DNA of 64,000 bases from UBA9659 sp965208605. Lineage in GTDB: Bacteria; Pseudomonadota; Gammaproteobacteria; Pseudomonadales; Azotimanducaceae. The DNA lies in the NCBI GenBank assembly GCA_965208605.1, contig OZ242345.1:248001-312000 (forward strand), written 5' to 3'. Below are positions 10,534 to 20,492 of the stretch, piece by piece. The notes under the pieces are model-generated. The model was not told the DNA's origin. It ran no database searches and saw only the letters and a list, made by a program, of their open reading frames with translations. A program made the position numbers and the translations under genes. Every line of letters starts with the position of its first letter. Within the stretch, counting starts at the first letter, position 1.

Positions 10534-10943
10534 TTCCTCGCCGGCAGGCGGGAATCCAGATGGCGGCTTACGGCGCCCCGCGCCGTCATTCTCGAGCTTG
10601 CTCGGGAATCCAGTAAAAAAGAGTATTGTGTTCCGATTTACCCCGGTACTCCAACCCGTCAGAGGGCAAGCCCGAGAGTGCCGGGGGCTGGATTCCCGGG
10701 GCAAGCCCGAGAGTGCCGGGGAGCGACGAACCATCTTGTTGTATAAATGGCCAAGGTGGTTGCCTCTGTTCCTCTGGATTCCCGCCTGCTTTGATCCTGA
10801 CGGCGCGGGGCGTGGAGAGGGTGACGGCGCGGAAGCGTCAGGCGGCGTGGAGGACGGCAAGAGTACAAGCACTGGATTCCCGTCACCCCAGTCATCACAG
10901 CCGATGGCTGTGATGACTGGAGTGGCGAGAATGACAGGGGGGG
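10534..10943. repeat. Mosaic repeat cluster between the small gene pair and AT2
   Basis: Module A is at 10583-10613, followed by the GTAAAAAAGAGTATTGTG module. A short direct duplication follows: GCAAGCCCGAGAGTGCCGGG occurs near 10667 and again near 10701. Module D lies at about 10724-10784 and a module B hairpin at 10884-10924. Order and identity closely copy the cluster at 9840-10030, so the two clusters arose by duplication. No gene is supported. Confidence 0.85.
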
Positions 10944-13900
10944 TTAAAAAGCGAGCTCGCCCTCTAGGTAGATGCGGTGGTCAGCGGTGATGGTGCCTTC
11001 TTTACGCTCGGCGACCAGTTTCAGATCAAACAACTTGTTGTGCTGCCATTGCAAGCCCAGGCGATAGGTGCGCTTGTCGCCCAGACTCAGTTCAGTGTAG
11101 GGCGTCATGAGGCCAGGGCCCCGGAGCGCATGCATGCCGTAATCCAAACGGACCTCCAGGCGCGGGCTGTAGTCGTTAGAAGCGCCCTGTGAAGCGCCCC
11201 CCAAGCCATCATCCAGCCCCTGCTGCCAGAGTTGTTGCACCCCGCCAGTGGTCACCCCATAACCCGGCGTCAGACTGAAAGACAGGCCCCGTCCGTTTGT
11301 TGACGGCTGGAAGCTAATCGCCCCACTCAGTCCCCACTCCTCAGCCTCACCGCCCACCAGGGCACGCGCCTTGCCTTCTATCACCAGGCCGCCGCCCAGG
11401 CTGGCATAGCGCAGACTAGTACCCAGCTCAGCACCCGCACCGGTCTCCCCGTCTCCACCGTCATAACGCAGCCCGGCTTCCAGACTAGACTCAAATTGCG
11501 CCCCGCTGTCCAGGGCTTGAGCACGAGTCGCTTCCAGGGTCATGCGCAACCGACTGGCATCCCGGGTCACGGCGGTTATCTGCTCATTACCGTCCAGTTC
11601 CACGGTGCTGCTCATGGCTTCACCCTTGAGACGCAGGCTGGTGAGTCCAGTCTCCATCAAGATGCCACTCGCCCCCAGTGCAAAGGTCTGCATGCTGAGG
11701 TCGCTTGCGGGGATTGCCTCTCCCAGCGTCCGGTCTTCACTGATATCCAATTCGCCATCGCCATAGCCGGCAGTCGCCCAGAAGTCCAGGCCGCCCGCTG
11801 CCCAGCCCGCATAAGAATGAACACTGGTCATATCCAGGTCATAGTCGCCACTGACTGCCAGGCTGGGGTCAGTGTAGTCCAGCCTTGCTTGGCTTTTGGA
11901 GATCGCCACACCCAGAATAGTGCGCTCGTTCAGCTGCGCATCCAGACCCAGTTGTAGACTAAAGAGGTTGCCGTCCCACCGCACCCCATCAGCACCTTCT
12001 ATACTCCGGTAATCGCCCGCACCCCAGAGGGTGATGCTCTGGCTCTCAGAAGCAGCAGCGCCCGCACCATTCAAGGGCAGCACAAAGGCAGACCCCGCCA
12101 GGACTCGCTTCCAATCAAACTGGTCATAGACCAGGGCGCGTCCCTGAGCTTTGATAAGCTCCGTCAGGTTACCCGCACCGCCAAAACTGCTACTACTCGC
12201 AGCAGCTCCGGCAATGTTGGCGCGCCGTGCCTGCTCAAGGCGCCGCACAATGGCACTGACATTTTGGTCCGCCATGCTCCGTGCCACTTCGGGCAGTATC
12301 ACCGCATTAAGCCGAGCAAGGTCGCGGACGATGACTACGCGGACGATACGGGTAACCGTCTCGGCAGCATTGCCGGCGGCATCGGATACATCATAAGTGA
12401 TGGTGTAGTCCCCGGCAGTGGCGGTATCCACCAGGTCGCCGCCCACCGCAATGCGGGCACTGAGCGCACCATCCACCGCATCACTTGCCGTGGCGCCCGG
12501 GTCAGTGAAGGTGCTGCCTTGATTGACCTCCACGAGACTGGCACCTATGAGGGTAATCTCTGGGGCAGTGGTGTCTACCGCGGTGCCGGTCGCGCTCGCC
12601 GCGGTTTCGGGTCCTGTGTTCGGGATGCTGGCGGTGTCCTCAACGCTATTCGCGGCAAGGGTCAGAGTGAAACTTGTCTCGCTTGGCGTGAAGGTAATGC
12701 TGTAGGTACTGCCAGAGCCACTCACGCTAGTTCCGGTGACACCGGTGGAAGCGGAGAAGTCGTCGGCAGCCAATCCGGTCACCGCTTCGGAGAAGGTGAG
12801 GTCGTGCGTCTGCGCGGTGCCAACCACCCCGGCGGCAATGGTGCCGAAGGTCACCGTCGGCGCGGTCATGTCAGGCACGGTGGCAGGTGTCGCGGTGCCG
12901 GTCACGCTCGCCGCGGTTTCAGGTCCCGTGTTCGGGGTGCTAGCGGTATCCTCAACGCTGTCCGCGGCAAGGGTCAGAGTGAAACTTGTCTCGCTTGGCG
13001 TGAAGGTGATGGTGTAGGTACTGCCAGAGCCGGAGACGCTATCCACTGTGGCGCCCGTGGCGGTGATGTCGTCGGCAGCCAATCCGGTCACCGCTTCGGA
13101 GAAGGTGATGTCATGCGTCTGCGCGGTGCCAACCACCCCGGCGGCAATGGTGCCCCAGTCCACCGTCGGCGCGGTGGTGTCTACCGCGGTGCCGGTCGCG
13201 GTCGCCGCCGCGGCGGGTCCTGCGTTCGGGGTCGCAGCGGTGTCCTCAACGCTATTCGCGGCAAGGGTCAGGGTGAAGGCTGCCGCAGTCGGGGTGTAGG
13301 TGATGCTCCAGGTGTCGCCGGAGCCGGTAACACTATCTACGGTGACCTCGGTGGAGCCAGAGAAATCACCTGCTTCCAAACCAGTCACTGCCTCATCGAA
13401 GGTGAGGCCGACCGTCTGTTGCGTGCCAATCACCCCGACGTCAATGGTGCCGAAGGTCGCGCTCGGCGCGGTGGTGTCCAGGATCACCGCACGAGTGATG
13501 GTGAGGCGGTAGAGTTTCATGGTCGTGCCGTCTGCGGCGGTAATCTCAATAGCAAAAGATTGCATTGCGTCTCTGAATCCAAAATTCTCGGTATTGGTGC
13601 CGAGAGAGTCAAGATCCACTTCTGCATTGGAATCAGCAGCAGTCACCGTGATGGTAACCGAGGTCGTATCGATCGGCGCAGTCGCGGTATAGGTTAGTGT
13701 GTCGGGCGCGATGGCTTCATTCGGCGTGACCGGGTTGCCGTTATTATCCGTTATGGACAGGGTAGCCAGGTCCGCATCCGCAGATAGCACCGCGGTGCCG
13801 GTCCCGCTCCTCGCTGCCGCGGGCTCTGTTGCGGGGCCCGTGTTCGGGGTGGCGGCGGTGTCGCTCACGCTGTCCGCGGCAAGGGTCAGGGTGAAGGATG

Positions 13901-14825
13901 TCAAGGTCGGGGTGAAGGTAATAGTGTAGGTGTCGCCGGAGCCGCTCAGGCTATTCACCGTGGCGCCAGTAGCGGTGATGTCGGTGGCAGCAAAGCCAGT
14001 AACTATCTGGTTGAAGCTGATGGTGTGCGTCTGCCGCGTGCCAATCACCCCGACGTCAATGGTGCCGAAGTCCACGGTCGGCGCGGTGGTGTCGGGCGCA
14101 CCAAGGCTAAAGGTGGTTAGAGTAGCGGGTATTCCGGGACCTGTGTTGCCGTCGCGGTCGGTAACGCTGTTGGCGAGAAGGCGCAGGACGACCTGGCCAG
14201 TCGTGGTCGGGGTGAGGGTGAGGGTGTAGATGGTGTGGTAGCCACTGCTCGGGGTAATGCTATTCAATACTCCGCCGCCGAGAGTGAAAGAAGCCGTAGT
14301 CAAACCAGTCACCGGCTCGGAGAAAGTGAAGGTGAGCATCTGCCGGGTGTTAATCTCGCCAGCCGCGATACTCGCGTAGGTCCCAACCAGGCTCGGCATG
14401 TCGGGATCCGTCGCGCGTAATGCCTGCTCTACAAGACGGACAGGACCTTCGTTCGGGATGGCGGCGGTGTCCATCACGCTATTCGCGGCAAGGCGCAGAA
14501 CGATAGCTTGCGAGCTTGGAGTGAAGGCGATGGTGTAGGTGATTTGGTCGCTATCAGGGTCGCTCACGCGAATTCCGGTGACGCCGGTGGAAGTGGAGAA
14601 GTCGCTTGCCGTAAGATCGGTCACCGCTTCGGAGAAGGTGAGGAGGACCGACTGCTCGGTGCCAATCACACCATTGGCAATGTCGCCAAAGACTGCCGTC
14701 GGCGCGGTGGTGTCAGTCTGCGCGTGTGCCGTGTTTATTCCAAAAATGAGGGGGGGGGGGGGGGGGGCACTTATCGCTAGCAGTAGCGCGGAGGCAAACA
14801 CGAATTGGCGGACTGTTTTGTTCAT
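10944..14825 (-). CDS. Ig-repeat autotransporter AT2, phase ON in this sequence
   Basis: 1293 residues from the ATG at 14825-14823, with AAGGAG at 14839-14834; an ATG 54 nt further upstream lacks a ribosome site. The signal peptide runs MNKTVRQFVFASALLLAIS, then APPPPPLIFGINTAHA, with a likely cleavage AHA|QT after residue 35. The proline run is encoded by the C18 tract, which here is in frame. The passenger has about six Ig-like repeats of the GVIGTxQTxxxTFSExVTGL type, one cadherin-like sandwich (SADADLATLSITDNNGN) and one DUF5011-like domain (PEITLIGASLVEVNQG). A helical linker (ILPEVARSMADQNVSAIVR) leads to a barrel of about 330 residues ending HRIYLEGELAF. Linker and barrel are almost identical to those of AT1 and AT3. 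It is the only one of the three predicted to be made. Confidence 0.88.
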   Translation of the reverse strand: MNKTVRQFVFASALLLAISAPPPPPLIFGINTAHAQTDTTAPTAVFGDIANGVIGTEQSVLLTFSEAVTDLTASDFSTSTGVTGIRVSDPDSDQITYTIAFTPSSQAIVLRLAANSVMDTAAIPNEGPVRLVEQALRATDPDMPSLVGTYASIAAGEINTRQMLTFTFSEPVTGLTTASFTLGGGVLNSITPSSGYHTIYTLTLTPTTTGQVVLRLLANSVTDRDGNTGPGIPATLTTFSLGAPDTTAPTVDFGTIDVGVIGTRQTHTISFNQIVTGFAATDITATGATVNSLSGSGDTYTITFTPTLTSFTLTLAADSVSDTAATPNTGPATEPAAARSGTGTAVLSADADLATLSITDNNGNPVTPNEAIAPDTLTYTATAPIDTTSVTITVTAADSNAEVDLDSLGTNTENFGFRDAMQSFAIEITAADGTTMKLYRLTITRAVILDTTAPSATFGTIDVGVIGTQQTVGLTFDEAVTGLEAGDFSGSTEVTVDSVTGSGDTWSITYTPTAAAFTLTLAANSVEDTAATPNAGPAAAATATGTAVDTTAPTVDWGTIAAGVVGTAQTHDITFSEAVTGLAADDITATGATVDSVSGSGSTYTITFTPSETSFTLTLAADSVEDTASTPNTGPETAASVTGTATPATVPDMTAPTVTFGTIAAGVVGTAQTHDLTFSEAVTGLAADDFSASTGVTGTSVSGSGSTYSITFTPSETSFTLTLAANSVEDTASIPNTGPETAASATGTAVDTTAPEITLIGASLVEVNQGSTFTDPGATASDAVDGALSARIAVGGDLVDTATAGDYTITYDVSDAAGNAAETVTRIVRVVIVRDLARLNAVILPEVARSMADQNVSAIVRRLEQARRANIAGAAASSSSFGGAGNLTELIKAQGRALVYDQFDWKRVLAGSAFVLPLNGAGAAASESQSITLWGAGDYRSIEGADGVRWDGNLFSLQLGLDAQLNERTILGVAISKSQARLDYTDPSLAVSGDYDLDMTSVHSYAGWAAGGLDFWATAGYGDGELDISEDRTLGEAIPASDLSMQTFALGASGILMETGLTSLRLKGEAMSSTVELDGNEQITAVTRDASRLRMTLEATRAQALDSGAQFESSLEAGLRYDGGDGETGAGAELGTSLRYASLGGGLVIEGKARALVGGEAEEWGLSGAISFQPSTNGRGLSFSLTPGYGVTTGGVQQLWQQGLDDGLGGASQGASNDYSPRLEVRLDYGMHALRGPGLMTPYTELSLGDKRTYRLGLQWQHNKLFDLKLVAERKEGTITADHRIYLEGELAF
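14750..14767. repeat. Homopolymeric G18/C18 phase-variation tract in AT2
   Basis: Eighteen G on the plus strand directly join ATGA to CACTT. The A found after the run in AT1 and AT3 is a G here. This length keeps the signal peptide in frame with the passenger. Confidence 0.9.
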
Positions 14826-14833
14826 GGTATTGG

Positions 14834-14899
14834 CTCCTTTGTGTGAATGAAGTTGGTTTGCCCGGATGCGGTTGGGCAACCCGTGCAGGGTATTGTATA
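14834..14899 (-). promoter_or_regulatory. Leader region of AT2
   Basis: TATACAAT at 14899-14892 is the likely -10 element and AAGGAG at 14839-14834 the ribosome site. Sequence and spacing match the AT1 and AT3 leaders. The resemblance to AT3 continues upstream for about 60 bp (to about 14960 here and 19020 in AT3), beyond which the two diverge; this marks a duplication edge. Confidence 0.5.
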
Positions 14900-14960
14900 G
14901 GAAAAATTATGCAACCGCTAAACATAACATCCACCTAGCCCAACATTGACACTGGCATGA

Positions 14961-15314
14961 CGGTGGGGTGCCGCATGGCCGTCATTCTTGCCGCTTGACG
15001 CTTCCGCGCCGTCACCCTCCCCACGCCATCTGGCGGCTTACGGCGCCCCGCGCCGTCATTCTCGCCGAAGCCAGTCGTACCGCCGAAGGCGGGACGACTG
15101 GCTTCGGGGGGAATCCAGAGGAACGAGCGGTATTGCCTTTACTCCTCTGGATTCTCGAGTGCTCTCCCCGATATGCTCGCGCCACCCCCGTTGATGCGTA
15201 GCGGGAATATCAAGGTGCTTGTCTTTGTTCCTCTGGATTCCCGTCACCCCAGTCATTACAGCCGATGGCTGGGATGACTGGGGTGGCGAGAATTCTTGTC
15301 GCCGGGAGCAGGGG
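14961..15314. repeat. Mosaic repeat cluster between AT2 and AT3
   Basis: It holds the GCGCCCCGCGCCGTCATTCT junction, an inverted repeat whose arms contain GCCAGTCGTACCGCC and GACGACTGGCTTCG (15071-15107), a short form of module D near 15205-15240 and a module B hairpin at 15245-15285. No gene is supported. Confidence 0.8.
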
Positions 15315-18300
15315 TTAAAAAGCGAGTTCGCCCACTAGGTAGATGCGGTGGTCAGCCGTGGTGGTGCTTTCTTTGCGCTCGGTGACAAGTTTCAGATCAA
15401 ACAACTTGCTGCGCTGCCACTGCAAGCCCAGGCGATAGGTGTTCTTGTCGCCCAGACTCAGTTCAGTGTAGGGCGTCATGAGGCCAGGGCCCCGGAGCGC
15501 GTGCATGCCGTAATCCAAACGGACCTCCAGGCGCGGGCTGTATTCGTTAGAAGCGCCATGTGAAGCGCCCCCCAAGCCATCATCCAGCCCCTGCTGCCAG
15601 AGTTGTTGCACCCCGCCAGTGGTCACCCCATAACCCGGCGTCAGGCTGAAAGACAGGCCCCGTCCGTTTGTTGACGGCTGGAAGCTAATCGCCCCACTCA
15701 GTCCCCACTCCTCAGCCTCACCGCCCACCAGGGCACGCGCCTTGCCTTCTATCACCAGGCCGCCGCCCAGGCGGGCATAGCGCAGACTGGCACCCAGCTC
15801 AGCACCCGCACCGGTCTCCCCGTCGCCACCGTCATAACGCAGCCCGGCTTCCAGACTAGACTCAAATTGCGCCCCGCTGTCCAGGGACTGGGCGCGAGTC
15901 GCTTCCAGGGTCATGCGCAATCGGCTGGCATCCCGGGTCACGGCAGTTATCTGCTCATTACCGTCCAGTTCCACCGAGCTCCTCAAGACCTCACCCTTGA
16001 GGCGCAGGCTGGTGAGGCCAGTCTCCATCAAGATGCCACTCGCCCCCAGCGCCAAGGTCTGCATGCTGAGGTCGCTTGAGGGGATCGCCTCTCCCAGCGC
16101 CCGGTCTTCACTGATATCCAATTCGCCATCGCCATAGCCGAGGGTCGCCCAGAAGTCCAGGCCTCCCGCTACCCAGCCCAGATACGGATGGACACTGGTC
16201 ATATCCAGGTCATAGTCGCCGCTGACTGCCAGGCTGGGGTCAGTGTAGCCCAGCCTCGCTTGGCTTTTGGAGACCGCCACCCCCAGGACCGTGCGCTCGT
16301 TCAGCTGCGCATCCAGACCCAGTTGCAGACTAAAGAGGTCGCCGTCCCACCGCACCCCCTCAGCACCTTCTATACTCCGGTAATCGCCCGCACCCCAGAG
16401 GGTGAAGTCCTGGGCTTTTTCAGCCGCCCCACCGCCCGCGCCATTCAAGGGCAGCACAAAGGCAGACCCCGCCAGGACTCGCTTCCAATCAAACTGGTCA
16501 TCGACCAGGGCGCGTCCCTGAGCTTTGATAAGCTCCGTCAGGTTACCCGCACCGCCAAAACTGCTAGTAGCAGCAGTTCCGGCAATGGTTGAGCGCCGTG
16601 CCTGCTCAAGGCGTCGCACAATGGCGCTGACATTTTGGTCCGCCATGCTCCGTGCCACTTCGGGCAGTATCACCGCATTAAGCCGAGCAAGGTCGCGGAC
16701 GATGACTACACGGACGATTCGGGTGACCGTGTCAGCAGCATTGTCGGCGGCATCGGATACATCATAAGTGATGGTGTAGTCCCCCGGCGTGTCGGTATCC
16801 ACCAGGTCGCCGCCCACCACAATGCTGGCACTGAGGTCGCCATCCACCCCATCACTTGCCGTGGCCCCCGGGTCAGTGAAGGTGCTGCCATGCTCAACCT
16901 CCAAGGGACTGGCACCTATGAGGATAATCTCTGGGGCAGTGGTGTCTACCGCGGTGCCGGTCACGCTCACCGCGCTGGCTGGTCCCGCGTTCGGGGTGGC
17001 CGCGGTGTCCATCACGCTATTCGCGGCAAGGGTCAGGGTAAAGGCTACCGCGCTGGGGGTGAAGGCGATGGTGTAGGTGTCGCCGGAGCCGCGCACACTA
17101 TCCACTCTGGCACCCGTGGCGGTGATGTCGGCGGCAGTCACTCCGGTCACCGCTTCGGAGAAGGTGAGGTCGTGCGTCTGCGCGGTGCCAACCACCCCGG
17201 CGATAATGGTGCCGAAGGTCGCCGTCGGCGCGGTCATGTCAGGCACGGTGGCAGGTGTCGCGGTGCCGGTCGCGCTCGCCGCGGTTTCAGGTCCCGCGTT
17301 CGGGGTGCTAGCGGTGTCCATCACGCTATTCGCGGCAAGGGTCAGAGTGAAGGCTGCCGCGTTCGGGGTGAAGGTGATGCTCCAGGTGTCGCCGGAGCCG
17401 GTAACACTATCTACGGTGACCTCGGTGGAGCCGGAGAAGTCGTCGGCAGCCAATCCGGTCACCGCTTCGGAAAAGGTGAGGTCATGCGTCTGCGCGGTGC
17501 CAACCACCCCGGCGGCAATGGTGCCGAAGGTCGCGGTCGGCGCGGTGGTGTCCAGGCTCACCGCACGAGTGATGGTGAGGCGGTAGAGTTTCATGGTCGT
17601 GCCGTCTGCGGCGGTAATCTCAATAGCAAAAGATTGCATTGCGTCTCTGAATCCAAAATTCTCGGTATTGGTGCCGAGAGAGTCAAGATCCACTTCTGCA
17701 TTGGAATCAGCAGCCGTCACCGTGATGGTAACCGAGGTCGTATCGCTCGGCGCAGTCGCGGTATAGGTTAGTGTGTCGGGCGCGATGGCTTCATTCGGCG
17801 TGACCGGGTTGCCGTTATTATCCGTTATGGACAGGGTAGCCAGGTCCGCATCCGCAGATAGCACCGCGGTGCCGCTCACGCTCCTCGCTGCCGCGGGCTC
17901 TGTTGCGGGGCCCGTGTTGGGGGTGGCGGCGGTGTCGCTCACGCTGTCCGCGGCAAGGGTCAGGGTGAAGGAGGTCAAGGTCGGCGTGAAGGTGATGATA
18001 TAGGTGCTGCCGGAGCCGCTCAGGCTATTCACCGTGGCGCCAGTAGCGGTGATGTCGCTGGCAGCAAAGCCAGTAACTATCTGGTTGAATCTGATGGTAT
18101 GCGTCTGCCGCGTGCCAATCACCCCGACGTCAATGGTGCCGAAGTCCACCGTCGGCGCGGTGGTGTCTGCTGCAACAACGGTATTGCTTCCACTGCCGGT
18201 ATCAAGGGCGGAGACATCTGCCCTATCACTGGGACCCATGTTGCCAGCGAGGTCGGTCACTGCATTCCTGGCAAGTAATAGGTTTCCGCCTATGACGGCA

Positions 18301-18885
18301 GCGCGGGGGCTCGGGGTGAAGTAGAGGGTATAGGTGATATGGTCACCAGAGTCGACAACTCTATTCACCGTGACACTGGCGCCGGTAAAGTCTCCCACTT
18401 CCAAACCAGTCACCGGCTCGGAGAAGATGAAGGTGTGCGTCTGCTCGGTGTTAATCTCACCGTCGGCAAACTTATCGTTATGGCGTACCAACTCCGGACC
18501 GGTGGTATCCACGGTAACCGCACCAAGAAGCGCGGGGGCGGAGTCAGTGCCGGATACGGTCTGCACGACTTGCACATCGTTAGCGTCATACACCTTCTCG
18601 GGCAAGGTGAAACTGCTGCCGGAACCGGCGGTGAAGGTGCTACCGCCATCGGTGACATATTTCCAAGTGGCACCGTCTGCCAGACCAGACACATTCACCA
18701 CACCATTGTTGGTGATGCCGTCGCTTGGCGAGGAACCGGTGTCTGCAGCCAGAGCGATGGTCGGTGCGGTGTTAGTCTGCGCGTGTGCCGTGTTTATTCC
18801 AAATATGAGGGGGGGGGGGGGGGGGGACACTTATCGCTAGCAGTAGCGCGGAGGCAAACACGAATGGGCGGATTATTTTGTTCAT
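15315..18885 (-). CDS. Ig-repeat autotransporter AT3, phase OFF in this sequence
   Basis: The start is the ATG at 18885-18883 with AAGGAG at 18899-18894, giving MNKIIRPFVFASALLLAIS. The C18 tract plus one extra base shifts the frame by one, so translation ends after 37 residues (tail HIWNKHGTRAD). Restored by losing one base, the product would be about 1,189 residues. The passenger opens with an Ig-like domain (TIALAADTGSSPSDG) also found inside AT1. Then come about five GVIGT/GVVGT-type Ig repeats, a cadherin-like domain shared almost exactly with AT2, a DUF5011-like domain, the linker and the barrel. The long frame could start at a GTG in the tract region, but no ribosome site precedes it and the product would lack the signal peptide's charged end. 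Confidence 0.85.
18809..18826. repeat. Homopolymeric G18/C18 phase-variation tract in AT3
   Basis: Eighteen G plus one A separate ATGA from CACTT, 19 nt, one more than in AT2. Loss of one or gain of two bases would restore the frame. Confidence 0.9.
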
Positions 18886-18893
18886 GGTATTGG

Positions 18894-18960
18894 CTCCTTA
18901 TCTGTGAATGAAGTTGGTTTGCCCGGATGCGGTTGGGTAACCCGTGCAGGGTATTGTATA
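18894..18960 (-). promoter_or_regulatory. Leader region of AT3
   Basis: TATACAAT at 18960-18953 and AAGGAG at 18899-18894 match the other two autotransporter leaders. Confidence 0.5.
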
Positions 18961-19185
18961 GGAAAAATCATGCAACCGCTAAACATAACATCCACCTAGC
19001 CCAACATTGACACTGGCATGCTGGTGGGGTGACGGCATGTTGCTTGTCAATAAAGTGTTGGTAGTGATGGGCTAAGTATTTACAGCAATAACCGGGAGTG
19101 AAACGATGCGGTTTGGGGTAGAATGGCGGTCTCTGGGGGGTGTAGCACATGATTTTCATCAAAGCATGTCCATCAAAGCCTATTT
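18961..19185. other. Intergenic stretch between divergent AT3 and the nucleoside transporter
   Basis: The left 60 bp copy the region upstream of AT2 (contains ATCCACCTAGCCCAACATTG). The rest is unique and carries no gene I can support; it must hold the promoter of the transporter, but no clear -35/-10 pair was found. Confidence 0.5.
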
Positions 19186-19256
19186 ATAAAAAACGCGCTT
19201 ATAAAAACGCGCTCATAAAAACGTGCTCATAAAGACATGGATATAAAGACATGCTG
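19186..19256 (+). repeat. 14-bp minisatellite, about five units, running into the transporter start codon
   Basis: Units: ATAAAAAACGCGCTT (15 nt), ATAAAAACGCGCTC, ATAAAAACGTGCTC, ATAAAGACATGGAT, ATAAAGACATGCTG. The last unit contains the start codon at 19251. An ATG in the fourth unit is out of use because its frame stops after six codons. Copy-number change would alter the leader length. Confidence 0.8.
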
Positions 19257-20474
19257 ATATTACAAAGCCTGACCGGGATGGTGGCGATTATTTTCACAGG
19301 CTATCTGCTCTCTTCGGCCCGCCGGAGTATCAACTGGCGCACTGTGGGCGGTGCTTTTGCCATTCAAATTTCTATTGGCTTTCTGGTCTTGTATTTCCCG
19401 CTGGGGCAAGACCTGTTGCGGGTTGTTGCTGGGCTGGTGACGAATCTGCTCAGTTATGCTAAGGCGGGTACCAATTTTATGTTCGGCAACCTGGCATCCG
19501 ATGATCAGGGTTTTGTATTTGCCTTGCAGGTCTTACCTATCATTGTGTTTTTTGCCTCTCTGGTCGCGGTCCTGTATCACCTCGGGATAATGGAACGCGT
19601 GGTCAATTTGATCGGCGGATTTATTCGCCTCATCATCAAGACTAGCAAGGCAGAATCCATGTCTGCTGCCACCAATATTTTTATCGGGCAATCAGAATCA
19701 CCCATCGCTATCCGGCCCTATCTGTCAAAACTATCAACTTCCGAACTCTTTGCCGTCATGGTGGGTGGCATGGCAACTGTCTCTGGCGCAGTCCTCGGCG
19801 GCTATGCGGCAGCGGGAGTGGAGATGAGATATTTGATAGCAGCCAGCTTTATGGCAGCACCTGCTGGCTTGATGATGGCGAAACTGATTCGTCCCCATAC
19901 CGAAGCCACCTCCGATGATGCGGACATTCATGAAGCAATCCTAGAGCATAGAGCAAGCAATGTGATCGATGCCGCCGCCACCGGTGCCCTCCAGGGCATG
20001 CAGCTGGCCATGGCTATAGGGGCACTCCTGCTGGCGTTTATCGCCTTGATAGCCTTGATGAATGGCTTGCTTGGTTGGTTCGGGGGGCTAGTCGGTGTAC
20101 CCGACCTGACCCTCCAAGGCATACTCGGATTTTTATTCCAGCCGGTTGCCTTCCTGATCGGCGTGCCCTGGGAGGAAGCCCGGCAAGTAGGTAGCCTTCT
20201 GGGTCAGAAACTCATGTTAAATGAGTTTATTGCCTTCCTTGATTTTATTGCTAACCACCAAAATCTGAGCCCCAGGACCCAAGGCATCACCACCTTTGCC
20301 CTATGTGGTTTTGCCTGCCTGACCTCTATTGCCATCCTAGTGGGCGGGATTGGTCTTATGGCACCAGAGCGCCGGGAAGAACTAACAAAACTCGGGCTCA
20401 TGGCGGTGCTCGCTGCGAATCTAGCCAATCTGATGAGTGCGACGATTGCCGGCTTTATGCTCTCGCTCGGTTGA
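19251..20474 (+). CDS. NupC/CNT-family concentrative nucleoside transporter
   Basis: 407 residues, the usual length for bacterial CNT proteins, which import nucleosides with H+ or Na+ across the inner membrane. The family signature GQSESPIAIRPYL is at about residues 147-159, and there are roughly eight to ten hydrophobic helices. The N-terminal helices (LTGMVAIIFTGYLLSSARRSI) and the GALQGMQLAMAIGALLLAF block are typical. The start at 19251 is inside a minisatellite and lacks a good ribosome site (ATAAAGAC). It converges with the MDR gene, with 18 bp between stops. Substrate range (purine or pyrimidine) is not readable. Confidence 0.9.
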   Translation: MLILQSLTGMVAIIFTGYLLSSARRSINWRTVGGAFAIQISIGFLVLYFPLGQDLLRVVAGLVTNLLSYAKAGTNFMFGNLASDDQGFVFALQVLPIIVFFASLVAVLYHLGIMERVVNLIGGFIRLIIKTSKAESMSAATNIFIGQSESPIAIRPYLSKLSTSELFAVMVGGMATVSGAVLGGYAAAGVEMRYLIAASFMAAPAGLMMAKLIRPHTEATSDDADIHEAILEHRASNVIDAAATGALQGMQLAMAIGALLLAFIALIALMNGLLGWFGGLVGVPDLTLQGILGFLFQPVAFLIGVPWEEARQVGSLLGQKLMLNEFIAFLDFIANHQNLSPRTQGITTFALCGFACLTSIAILVGGIGLMAPERREELTKLGLMAVLAANLANLMSATIAGFMLSLG

Positions 20475-20492
20475 CCGCGAGCCCAGAGCAGA

